Shown here piece after piece: positions 6,929 through 13,984 of a DNA stretch of 19,405 bases. Source of the DNA: Deltaproteobacteria bacterium (GTDB taxonomy: Bacteria > Desulfobacterota > G020345765); contig JAUWWP010000014.1 of NCBI GenBank assembly GCA_030616835.1, positions 1-19,405 of the forward strand. Reading direction: 5' to 3'. Both the position numbers and the translations under genes were made by a program. Below the pieces are notes generated by a model. The model saw nothing but the letters and a program-made list of their open reading frames with translations, was not told the origin of the DNA and did no database searches. How positions within the stretch are numbered: position 1 is the stretch's first letter; the number at the start of each line of letters is the position of its first letter.

Positions 6929-7450
6929 TTATGGTATTTTAAATCTTGTAGCGTATATTTTCTTGGGAAAGTCGCCTTTTGCATACTCGATGTTCTTTTC
7001 TCCCTTCACAAGAGCTTCATCCGCATACGCTTCTATCACTTCACCTATGAATAGGTTTTTTTCTCCTGTTTCTATTTCTTGCCTGACTTTACATTCCATA
7101 TAAGCTACACACTCCTCAATAGTAGGGGCTTTTACCTTGCGTGCTGGTTGCGGAGTTAACCCCGTTTCCTTAAATTTATCAACCTGATACCCTGAGTGGA
7201 AACCACAATAATATATCTTTGATTTTAGCTCTTTTGGGGGAACATTGACAACAAATTCTTCAGTATCTTCAATCAACTTACATGAATAAGTCCCCCTCCC
7301 AATGGCACAAGCTATGAGTGGGGGTTCTTTTGAGACAGGCATACAGAAGCTGACCGCTATGATATTTGATTTTCTTTCAATGTCTCCACATGTTAGCAAA
7401 AAATGTCTCATCGGCCACATAAACTCCAGATATTCCACATCCGTTCTCAT
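6929..7450 (-). CDS. Flavin reductase-like (flavoredoxin-type) FMN-binding protein
   Basis: A 173-residue protein of the FMN-binding split-barrel family. Recognisable features are the early NIIAVSFCMPVSKEPPLIACAI strand pair, GTYSCKLIEDTEEFVVNVP, the helix YYCGFHSGYQVDKFKETGL, and a closing FIGEVIEAYADE strand. Members bind FMN and act as flavin reductases or electron carriers (flavoredoxin). The start at 7450 (ATG) has an excellent GGAGGT six bases upstream; the longer frame to 7480 would use GTG without a ribosome site. It lies between a radical SAM gene (180 bp upstream, same strand) and the trehalase. A redox link to the radical SAM enzyme is possible but only inferred from order. Confidence 0.85.
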   Translation of the reverse strand: MRTDVEYLEFMWPMRHFLLTCGDIERKSNIIAVSFCMPVSKEPPLIACAIGRGTYSCKLIEDTEEFVVNVPPKELKSKIYYCGFHSGYQVDKFKETGLTPQPARKVKAPTIEECVAYMECKVRQEIETGEKNLFIGEVIEAYADEALVKGEKNIEYAKGDFPKKIYATRFKIP

Positions 7451-7661
7451 TCTCAGACCTCCACCTTCATTATTAGCCACATTAATCGCCTAAAGAAATG
7501 GGTAGAGGAGGACACTGGCGTAGTGGCTGTAGTTCAGAGCAGCGGTCATTATTCACCGATTCACCATTTCCGATTTACGATTCACGCTATAATCTGCGCC
7601 ATCATTTGCTGTCATCAAATTGTCCTATGTCAATGGCTGACTCCGCACGTTCCTTGAAAGG

Positions 7662-9077
7662 TCAGGAGCGTGCTTGAATTTGCTCATGCAGTTGGCGGTA
7701 TGCTTTTCTCAGTCCGAGCTGAGTGAAAAAGGAGGTTGTCAAAACATATAGGGAAAGACGACGTGTTACCGCATGTAGTGTTCTCTTGCTAATCCGTCCC
7801 ATGCTGTAACCTTGCCTCATTACCTCTGAATTGGCCTCCAGCATTTCATTTTCCGACATGAGCGGGTGCTTGAATACGACATAGCCTCCGCCGTAATGGT
7901 CCCAGGGGCGGTCCGTGAGGATCCGTCCCTGCTCCAGGTACTCCTGATATATCTGGCTTCCGGGCATGGGGGTCAGGGTGAAAATGAACGGAATAATGTT
8001 ACATTCATCGCAAAAGTCAAGGGTTCGGTAATAGGTTTCCCCGGTATCCTCGTCCCAGCCGATGATGAAAAACCCCATGATTACGATCCCCAGATCCTGG
8101 ATAGTCCGGATGTTCTCCTTCATCTTCCGGAGGTCAAAGGTGTCCGGGGAAGTATAGTGCAGCTTCCGCCAGGCTCCGGACTGTTTTTGCCCCTTCGAGG
8201 ATATGGACTCCAGACCCGCGGCAACAGCACTGAGACCACTTTCCGCGGCAAGCTCCAGGATCTTGCGGCCATCTTTGTAATTTACCGCCGACAATCCCCC
8301 GGCACCACCCCAAAGGTGCTTTGGACGGAGACCGGCCAGCTCTTTATAAAGATCAAGATAATATTGATTCTCTACAGGTCTGTCCTTAATCTGGGGATGG
8401 CCGAACACGCTATCGTCTACGTTGAAGTAGAGCTTAGCGAGCGTTGCCACTTCGGCCACGACCTCATCGATGGGCCGGTGGCGAATTTTAGAGCCGAAGA
8501 TGTCGGTCACCGGACAAAAGCGGCAGTGGTTGGGGCAACCGCGAGTCGTGAACATGGAATCCATGAAATAGCGTTTTTTGGGAAGGAGGTCTCGCCTCAT
8601 CATTGGAAGGCCCTCAAGCGACGGCCTTTCTTTTTCATGATGTACCGTCCCTTTCAGTCCTTCTACCGGATAAGGACCACATACGTAAAAGTCTTTAAGC
8701 TTGTCCTGCTCGGCATCCTTGAGGATAATCGGCCAGAGCTTTTCGCCTTCGCCGATAGCCACCGCACTCGCGTGGGATTTGGCCTCCTCAGGCAAGGCGA
8801 AGGTGTGCGGCCCGCCCAGGATTACCTTTTTCTCCCTCTTCAAGAACTCGTCCGCTATTTCATAGGCCGCAACGGCGAGGGGAGTGCGAACGGTGATGGC
8901 CACAAGGTCGACCTCGGATTCATACTCCACCTGGTCGCCCATGAACATATCTACCAGAGTAACCTCGTGTTTATCAGGCGTGAGCGCAGCCAGCAGCGTC
9001 AGGGACGGCGGCATGACCGAAACCGTTGCCTTTGTAGGCTCTAGGTCTCGGGCGGGAAAGATTACGGTTATTTTCAC
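7662..9077 (-). CDS. B12-binding-domain radical SAM protein
   Basis: A 471-residue enzyme. Residues 1-120 are a Rossmann-like cobalamin-binding domain of the kind in class B radical SAM enzymes (MKITVIFPARDLEP, LLAALTPDKHEVTLVDMFMGD, VILGGPHTFALPEEA, AIGEGEKLWP). The DxHxxG histidine is absent (D43-M-F-M-G), as is usual in this class. The radical SAM cluster motif is TRGCPNHCRFCP (C181, C185, C188), followed by a TIM barrel (IDEVVAEV, VAAGLESI, IMGFFIIGWDED, FTLTPMPGSQIYQ). A hydrophobic/basic C-terminal region ends the protein. The start is GTG, with AAGGG six bases before it. Substrate cannot be deduced; relatives act in lipid, hopanoid, bacteriochlorophyll and natural-product chemistry. 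No biosynthetic cluster surrounds it. Confidence 0.9.
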   Translation of the reverse strand: MKITVIFPARDLEPTKATVSVMPPSLTLLAALTPDKHEVTLVDMFMGDQVEYESEVDLVAITVRTPLAVAAYEIADEFLKREKKVILGGPHTFALPEEAKSHASAVAIGEGEKLWPIILKDAEQDKLKDFYVCGPYPVEGLKGTVHHEKERPSLEGLPMMRRDLLPKKRYFMDSMFTTRGCPNHCRFCPVTDIFGSKIRHRPIDEVVAEVATLAKLYFNVDDSVFGHPQIKDRPVENQYYLDLYKELAGLRPKHLWGGAGGLSAVNYKDGRKILELAAESGLSAVAAGLESISSKGQKQSGAWRKLHYTSPDTFDLRKMKENIRTIQDLGIVIMGFFIIGWDEDTGETYYRTLDFCDECNIIPFIFTLTPMPGSQIYQEYLEQGRILTDRPWDHYGGGYVVFKHPLMSENEMLEANSEVMRQGYSMGRISKRTLHAVTRRLSLYVLTTSFFTQLGLRKAYRQLHEQIQARS

Positions 9078-9126
9078 TTTTTTCCCTTCTTATATTAAAA
9101 CGACTGTCTAGGAAAATAGGGACAGC

Positions 9127-9255
9127 GGGGCTGTTGAAAAACCTCCCCACACTGTCATTCTGAGCCAAGCGAAGAATCTTATTCCCATATTTAATACAGT
9201 GTTTGAGACCCTTCGCTCCGCTCAGAGTGAGATTTTTGACTTTTTCAACAGCCCC
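9127..9255. mobile_element. MITE-like palindromic element
   Basis: About 129 bp bounded by a perfect 15-bp terminal inverted repeat, GGGGCTGTTGAAAAA (9127-9141) and its complement (9241-9255). Inside are two inverted copies of a 26-mer (9155-9180 and 9205-9230, 20 of 26 matches; core CTGAG--AAGCGAAG), so most of the element can fold into one long hairpin. It has no coding capacity. The ends look like those of an insertion sequence, but I cannot name the parent. Confidence 0.75.
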
Positions 9256-9276
9256 ACAGCTCCCGTTTTTCTATTC

Positions 9277-9313
9277 GCTCATTTGTCAATAATAAAGATT
9301 TGATTCCCTACCC
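9277..9313 (+). repeat. 37-bp dispersed repeat, copy 1
   Basis: Begins GCTCATTTGTCAA and ends CCCTACCC; matches copy 2 at 10855-10891 at 32 of 37 positions in the same orientation. A shorter CAGCNCCCGTTTT also precedes both copies. The two copies flank the AlbA_2/ATPase gene. The remaining bases 9314-9410 show nothing recognisable. Confidence 0.75.
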
Positions 9314-9410
9314 TTTTTAAAGTCAAGAAGTTATCTACGTGGTCCTATTTTTCCTACAGAATTTCCCACATTTTTACCATTTCCCAATCATTACTTTCGT
9401 TACTCTTTCA

Positions 9411-10769
9411 TTACTTTTTCATTACCTTCAAGGTATACATAACCTTTCTCCCGCCTCCTTCGAGTACGAATACATCTTTTTCGACAATCTCAGATAATTC
9501 CAGATAAGCGGTCTTATTTGAAACGGTGTTAAGTTCTTGATACACCTTATTCGTAATCTTCCCCTTCTCCTTTACATACATTACTGCTTTTATCTGCCGC
9601 CCGTTCAAGCCGAGATTATACAGATAATCCTCTGTAAAAATATCCTTTCTGAAGGTCACCCGAAATCCCTGATACTCTTCAAAAAGGGGTTCAGGAATCC
9701 CAGCACCAAGGCAGGCTTTTCGCATTTTATCTATCCCGCTTCCCCACTGTTCAATCCACCCAATGTCATAAAATATTCCCGCTATTCCTTTGTTGCGAAG
9801 AACTGAGGAGTGGGGCTTGTAAAGGTTCTCCATCGTAATGCCTAAAGGTAATCCGCCAGGGCTCCAGACCACCAGTTTATCATCGTAGATTCGTATTTGA
9901 ATATCTGAAGAGAGTGTATAATCTCGATGGCATACTGCGTTGATGACCGCCTCTCTCAAGGCTTCCAATGGGTAGTCCCAGATTTCATCCCTTGCTGGCT
10001 TGCCGGTCATAACAAACTTCACACTAATATTCTTGTGGATGAAATCCATTACTTCATCCACCTGTTCAATAACCGCACCATCTATCATTCTGTCATCAAT
10101 AATAGTTGTTTCTCCCTTGAATCTGCCACAGTGCACCTTTGCTTGAAGCAATGTGGCTTGAGGTCTTTTCCCAAAAAGGAGAATTACCGCCCAAGTCGGT
10201 TTTCCCTCTTTAATTAATCCCAGTTTCTCAAGAACCTTTTCGAGGGCTTCAGCTTCTCCGATCTTTCGTCTGCCAGTAATGCTGGCTCTTTTGATATATC
10301 TCTTGATCTTTTCAGAATCAATATCATCAAGGAGTGCATCTCTTACTGGTAGGACATCCCAGCTCCCACCTGTAGAATGAAGGTGCATTTGAGCAACTTC
10401 CTGCGGCGTCATTATCCGATTGCTATTTCCTACCCTTCTGAAACATCTGCCTTTCACTGATACAGGTTTTATAGGATATTCAGGAATTCGAATTATACCA
10501 ATGTATTTTTTATCTATCTCTTCATCCCAAATCTCGGAAATGATACTGGGTTCAGTGCTTTGAGAAATCTGATTTGCCCAGCCTTTTAGGGTATCTTTTC
10601 CAATTTGAATGTCTTTGATTTTACCCTTATCAGAAATACCAATCAGAATTACACCACCCTTTGTGTTCGCAAAGGCACCTACTGTCTCTATTATTTCCTT
10701 ATCAAAGCTCTCTTTAAATTCTATCTTTTCAGACTCACCACTCTTGATCATCTGCTGAATATCATTCAT
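9411..10769 (-). CDS. Schlafen-like AlbA_2 domain protein with GHKL-type ATPase and winged helix
   Basis: A 452-residue protein in three parts. Residues 1-125 are an AlbA_2/Schlafen-type domain (GESEKIEFKESF, then AFANTKGGVILIGISDKG, ending RRVGNSNRIM). Residues about 265-375 form a GHKL-type ATPase fold: N-box LREAVINAVCHRDY (E272, N277, H281), DDKLVVWSPGGLP, and the glycine loop QWGSGIDKM. Residues about 385-450 look like a winged helix. Such proteins are widespread, usually annotated as ATP-binding or transcriptional regulators, and some occur in phage-defence loci. GGAGG lies 11 bases before the ATG, inside a leader shared with the DUF4062 gene upstream. The two proteins share the ATPase and winged-helix parts but not the N-terminus. 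Function is unproven. Confidence 0.87.
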   Translation of the reverse strand: MNDIQQMIKSGESEKIEFKESFDKEIIETVGAFANTKGGVILIGISDKGKIKDIQIGKDTLKGWANQISQSTEPSIISEIWDEEIDKKYIGIIRIPEYPIKPVSVKGRCFRRVGNSNRIMTPQEVAQMHLHSTGGSWDVLPVRDALLDDIDSEKIKRYIKRASITGRRKIGEAEALEKVLEKLGLIKEGKPTWAVILLFGKRPQATLLQAKVHCGRFKGETTIIDDRMIDGAVIEQVDEVMDFIHKNISVKFVMTGKPARDEIWDYPLEALREAVINAVCHRDYTLSSDIQIRIYDDKLVVWSPGGLPLGITMENLYKPHSSVLRNKGIAGIFYDIGWIEQWGSGIDKMRKACLGAGIPEPLFEEYQGFRVTFRKDIFTEDYLYNLGLNGRQIKAVMYVKEKGKITNKVYQELNTVSNKTAYLELSEIVEKDVFVLEGGGRKVMYTLKVMKK

Positions 10770-10854
10770 GCGGCAAATAGCCTCCTTTTGGCCACGTTAA
10801 TGGCTAATAAGAACAGCGCCCGTTTTATCCTCAATTCAATCTGCGGCATCATTT

Positions 10855-10891
10855 GCTCATTTGTCAAGATCAAAGATTTGACCCCCTACCC
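10855..10891 (+). repeat. 37-bp dispersed repeat, copy 2
   Basis: Direct copy of 9277-9313 (32 of 37). Just before it, AATCTGCGGCATCATTTGC (10839-10857) resembles AATCTGCGCCATCATTTGC at 7593-7611, showing a third related site upstream of the flavin-reductase gene. The rest of the gap 10770-11157 holds the GGACAT cluster described separately. Confidence 0.75.
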
Positions 10892-11066
10892 CTCTACCCC
10901 TCTTTTTGCTATCAAAAAGGTTGATTTAAGACCCAAAATGCACCATTTTTAAGACATTATTTAAATTATATCAAGAGGTTAGCTTGGTCCGACCCCGGAT
11001 AATCCAAATTGCTAATCGAGCCAAAAAACGAGCCATTTGGGGAACTTTCGAGTCAAAAGCTATTTA

Positions 11067-11153
11067 GGACATTATTTCGGACATTTTTGAGCTTTTTCGG
11101 ACATTGCAGAATTACGGACATTTTCTCGGTCAATTTGACTGTATTTCGGACAT
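11067..11153. repeat. Cluster of five GGACAT repeats
   Basis: GGACAT occurs at 11067, 11079, 11099, 11116 and 11148, mostly as TTCGGACATT. Spacings are 12, 20, 17 and 32 bp, so it is neither a strict tandem array nor in a fixed codon frame. It starts directly after (on the minus strand) the stop codon of the DUF4062 gene. Function unknown. Confidence 0.6.
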
Positions 11154-11157
11154 CGCA

Positions 11158-12633
11158 TTATTTTGCTTTGAAATACGCTTTTTTGGTAGTCCCTACTTTT
11201 TTCACTAAATCCTTTTCTATTAACTTTTTTAGATCTCGCCTTGCTGTTTTCTCATTCATTTCAAAGAGTTTACAATACTCAACAATTATAAATTTTTTGC
11301 CTTCGTTTACCATCAATCTCAATGCTTCTACCTGTCTATCATTTAATCCTAATTTCTTTAAGTCAACCTGTCGCTCCTCTGGAATATTTGGCACTAAATC
11401 AAGAATCTTATCTCCCGGACCATAAAAAGTAATTCTGAAAAAATTGCCTGGCTGAGTTATTATAGGTGGCTTTAATCCGTGTTCCTTCATCCAATTCTTC
11501 ATCTTAGTAATGCCGGTTCCGTATTTCTCCATGTCTTTCGTCTCATGAAAGATTTTGCAGATTTCCTTATTCCTTGTCTCATGGACACCTTCTAAATGTT
11601 TTATATCAAGTCCTGGCAAAAGTCCTCCTGGACTGGTTATTTCTATTCTGTCATCAAAAATATCTATCTGAATATTAGAACCGCTACGAAAATAATCTCT
11701 GTGTGCCATGGCATTAACTGTTCCTTCCCGAATCGCCTCAAATGGATACTCAGGAATGTCAACACGCTTAAACTCTACAATTTTGCTTGCTAACCGTGTA
11801 TTCCTTCTAAAGAAGTTCTCTACATTATCCAGAATTTTATAGAAAGGACCGGTTAATTCTTGCGAATCAATGAACTCAATTCGAGTAGTCCCTTTGAATC
11901 GGGCAATTTTGACTGTGCCCTGGGGAATAAAATCTTGTGGATTATCGCAGAAAGATAATACCGCCGCATTTGTAGGCTTTAAGCTACCATCTTCAACTTT
12001 TACAACTTTAATGGTTTTAATAAGGAAGTCTCTGATAGAGATTTTTGGAACATCTACCTTGCGTTTTATTGCTCTATTTTCCAGAAAATCTTTTACCAGT
12101 TTTTCATTAATGTCTTTGTAGGTTGCGTCTCGACAAATCATGGAATCAAAAAGGGGCTTTCTAATTGCGCCCCTTTCTTCTAAAAATATAACCAAACTAT
12201 TAAAGATATGCTCCTTGAGTTCAGGTATGGATTTAAATGGTTTATATACATATCCACTATCCGGTTTTTTAATTTCATTTATTAAGTTTCTTAACTTCGT
12301 ATCGCGCGTAGGATCATCTTCACCTTTTAAGAAAACCAATATCTCCTTATCTCTTTCAACTGCCATACGGAACTCACTTTCAATGGGTGAAAGCCCATCA
12401 GCACCTTCTCGCCCATATTCCAGTCCGAATATTCCGAGATAAATATCGCTATCATCTACCTCTTTGAGATAGGTTTCACTTGCTGTCCTACTTTTTGCTG
12501 GTAGGTCCTCGAAAAGGAAGACATTAAAATATTTTTTCAACAAGCTATTTTTAAGAATAAGTTCCTTTACTGCCAGACGCTCTTGCTTTAGCTCCTTTTG
12601 AACCCCACTAACAAATATCCTATAAATTTTCAT
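11158..12633 (-). CDS. DUF4062 domain protein with GHKL-type ATPase and winged helix
   Basis: A 491-residue protein. Residues 1-100 match DUF4062: a start of MKIYRIFVSGVQKELKQERL, then YLKEVDDSDIYLGIFGLEYG and GLSPIESEF. The fold is thought to resemble TIR and nucleoside deoxyribosyltransferase domains, and E85 or E87 in SPIESEF sits where such domains carry a catalytic glutamate (inference). Residues about 295-405 are a GHKL-type ATPase: FEAIREGTVNAMAHRDY (N307, H311), DDRIEITSPGGLLPG and KYGTGITKM. Residues about 425-488 form a winged helix. A sensor or effector role in defence is plausible because DUF4062 and related TIR-like domains occur in such systems. GAGGAGG lies 11 bases before the ATG, in the leader shared with the AlbA_2 gene. 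Confidence 0.87.
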   Translation of the reverse strand: MKIYRIFVSGVQKELKQERLAVKELILKNSLLKKYFNVFLFEDLPAKSRTASETYLKEVDDSDIYLGIFGLEYGREGADGLSPIESEFRMAVERDKEILVFLKGEDDPTRDTKLRNLINEIKKPDSGYVYKPFKSIPELKEHIFNSLVIFLEERGAIRKPLFDSMICRDATYKDINEKLVKDFLENRAIKRKVDVPKISIRDFLIKTIKVVKVEDGSLKPTNAAVLSFCDNPQDFIPQGTVKIARFKGTTRIEFIDSQELTGPFYKILDNVENFFRRNTRLASKIVEFKRVDIPEYPFEAIREGTVNAMAHRDYFRSGSNIQIDIFDDRIEITSPGGLLPGLDIKHLEGVHETRNKEICKIFHETKDMEKYGTGITKMKNWMKEHGLKPPIITQPGNFFRITFYGPGDKILDLVPNIPEERQVDLKKLGLNDRQVEALRLMVNEGKKFIIVEYCKLFEMNEKTARRDLKKLIEKDLVKKVGTTKKAYFKAK

Positions 12634-12854
12634 GCCGCGAAGAGCCTCCTCTTGGTCTCGAGAAATTCTGAGGACACCATATTTATTTCTTGGGTTAATA
12701 GTTATCGTTAGTTCTAAAACAACTTAGGAGAAAAATGACTTTGCCCCCTTTTTCGTTCGAGCTTTTATAAAAAATATCAAATATAAATTACCTTTATTTA
12801 CAGTTAGTTAGAAATATTAAATCAGGAAATTCAATGGCAATTTCGAAAAACCAC

Positions 12855-12882
12855 TTGACAAAAATAAATTTGTAACTATGAT
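12855..12882 (+). promoter_or_regulatory. Promoter of the small structured RNA
   Basis: TTGACA (12855-12860) and TATGAT (12877-12882) are 16 bases apart on the plus strand. Transcription is predicted to begin near 12889-12890, exactly at the first base of the closing stem of the RNA. No open reading frame follows, so it must serve an RNA gene. The rest of the gap 12634-12854 is AT-rich with nothing I can call. Confidence 0.8.
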
Positions 12883-12888
12883 AGGAAT

Positions 12889-12950
12889 TGCGACCGAGAG
12901 CACGTTATGTGCGTTGAAGAAGGGCAACTTCTTCACTCGGCGCTTTTTTT
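12889..12950 (+). ncRNA. Structured small RNA next to DUF3800 (three-way junction, T7 terminator)
   Basis: The predicted transcript of about 61 nt folds completely. The closing stem pairs 12890-12898 (GCG, bulged A, CCGAG) with 12936-12943 (CTCGGCGC), 8 bp. Hairpin 1 pairs GCAC 12900-12903 with GTGC 12909-12912, loop GTTAT. Hairpin 2 pairs TGAAGAAG 12915-12922 with CTTCTTCA 12928-12935, loop GGCAA. Only three bases (A12899, G12913, T12914) are unpaired at the junction. Seven T (12944-12950) follow, giving an intrinsic terminator. The T-run overlaps the stop codon of the convergent DUF3800 gene by two bases. From memory, several conserved RNA motifs named after DUF3800 have been reported near such genes; whether this is one of them I cannot test here. 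Confidence 0.78.
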
Positions 12951-13695
12951 ATGGCCAAAATTTCAGGCCGTCTTTTAATCCCTTTTTTTTATACCGACCG
13001 ATGAATTTATGCTTTATAACATTAAAATAATCGGAATCTTTCTTAGTAACGTACCTATAGATAGCACCCACACAGAAATCTGCGAATTCAATGCCCACAC
13101 TAAAATGAGACGGGGTTAGAAAAATGCCCTCAATTATATTGGGAAGTTTTGTCCAATGGGTTCCCCTTTTTAAGAGCCTATCATAAAAAGATCTTAACTC
13201 AGAATCCTGTTGAAAATCTCTGGAGTCCTGCACCAACATTCCTGTAGCCCTCTTGGCGTTTAAAAAATAATGGAATCTTTCAATAGTTGGAGTTATGGTG
13301 CACTGGTAGATACTTTCGCTCGGATCCTGGGATTGTTTAATATAATTCTTTTTATAAGCTTTTGCCTTACTGGTAACTGTAACCACTAATCGTGCGTCTT
13401 TATTTTCTCGAATAATAAATAATAGATCCATAGCATATTGCTTTCTTTTCTCTCTACTTAAACGTCTCAGCGGGTTTTTAGAGCTGGGTTTAGGATCGTG
13501 AACATGTCGCCATTTTACTTCTGTATTGGGATTGATTCTATTCGCTTTCTTTAAACCCGATAATTTTTCGGCGAAATAACGCCATGTCTTTGAAGGAATA
13601 ATTACGCCTCCTATAATAAGAAAATTAGTGGAGCTTTCTTTCCCAGGATCTCCAGTATCTCCAGATTCATCAATAAACAACAGGTAAGTTTCCAT
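12949..13695 (-). CDS. DUF3800 domain protein
   Basis: A 248-residue protein with the DUF3800 hallmarks: LLFIDESGDTGD at the N-terminus (D9, E10), a strand FLIIGGVII, GMLVQDSRD (D157) in the middle, and GIEFADFCVGAIYRYV (D206) near the C-terminus. The spaced acidic residues on predicted strands or helices suggest an RNase H-like nuclease fold, as has been proposed for this family; activity is unproven. AAGGAG lies 8 bases before the ATG. It is convergent with the small RNA gene, whose terminator touches its stop codon, and lies just upstream, on the same strand, of the DUF4062 and AlbA_2 genes. DUF3800 genes often sit in mobile or defence regions. AT-rich composition agrees with its neighbours in the island. 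Confidence 0.88.
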   Translation of the reverse strand: METYLLFIDESGDTGDPGKESSTNFLIIGGVIIPSKTWRYFAEKLSGLKKANRINPNTEVKWRHVHDPKPSSKNPLRRLSREKRKQYAMDLLFIIRENKDARLVVTVTSKAKAYKKNYIKQSQDPSESIYQCTITPTIERFHYFLNAKRATGMLVQDSRDFQQDSELRSFYDRLLKRGTHWTKLPNIIEGIFLTPSHFSVGIEFADFCVGAIYRYVTKKDSDYFNVIKHKFIGRYKKKGLKDGLKFWP

Positions 13696-13858
13696 CGTTT
13701 TTTCTCCTTAATTGAAAATTTTTTGGATGATAGGAACAGCGCCTATTTTTTGCTTTTTTAACTATTTTACCACACTCCTTATTCCCTAATCCCCCTCCTG
13801 TGGGTTGGGTTAATCAATGCGGTGTCAGTGTCGGTTGACGGTGACAAATATAAGAAAT

Positions 13859-13964
13859 TGTAGATTTTAGATTGCAGATTATAGATCCTACTTCGCCAAG
13901 GCTATGTAGGACAGATCCCCCTCACCCTTGCCTACTTCGCCGTAGTCCCGATGGACATCGGGAC
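13859..13964. repeat. Intergenic repeat patch with a perfect palindrome
   Basis: GTCCCGATG (13945-13953), two bases, then CATCGGGAC (13956-13964) form a perfect 9-bp hairpin, with CTTCG/CGAAG flanks able to extend it. Before it are a TAGATTTTAGATT-type AT repeat and an inverted repeat CCTAC/GTAGG (13887-13910). There is no T-run, so on the minus strand it would be a weak end for murU. The rest of 13696-13984 shows nothing else. Confidence 0.6.
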
Positions 13965-13984
13965 GAAGGCTGAAAATCAAGCCC

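Noticed and set aside
7645..7673. Possible terminator of the radical SAM gene (GCACG/CGTGC stem overlapping its stop)
   Set aside because: The stem has internal mismatches and no T-run on the relevant strand, so I do not call it.
7866..9044. A 392-codon frame on the plus strand
   Set aside because: It is fully antisense to the radical SAM gene, whose motifs are unmistakable. The translation has no recognisable domain; it is a by-product of codon use.
11067..11153. GGACAT words as a CRISPR array or iterons of a plasmid origin
   Set aside because: Units are too short and unevenly spaced (12, 20, 17, 32 bp), without spacers of constant length and without a replication gene nearby.
11009..11425. 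A 138-codon plus-strand frame over the GGACAT cluster
   Set aside because: Most of it is antisense to the DUF4062 gene and the composition is Phe/Ser-rich junk; no ribosome site seen.
12735..12770. An 11-codon frame (MTLPPFSFELL) with a good AGGAG before its ATG, plus strand
   Set aside because: Could be a leader peptide, but no gene follows on that strand except the small RNA, and the length is within chance.
12889..12950. Reading the RNA structure as a CRISPR tracrRNA or as a terminator of the DUF3800 gene
   Set aside because: There is no repeat array, no cas gene and no anti-repeat. On the DUF3800 strand no T-run follows the hairpins, so the signal points to the plus strand.
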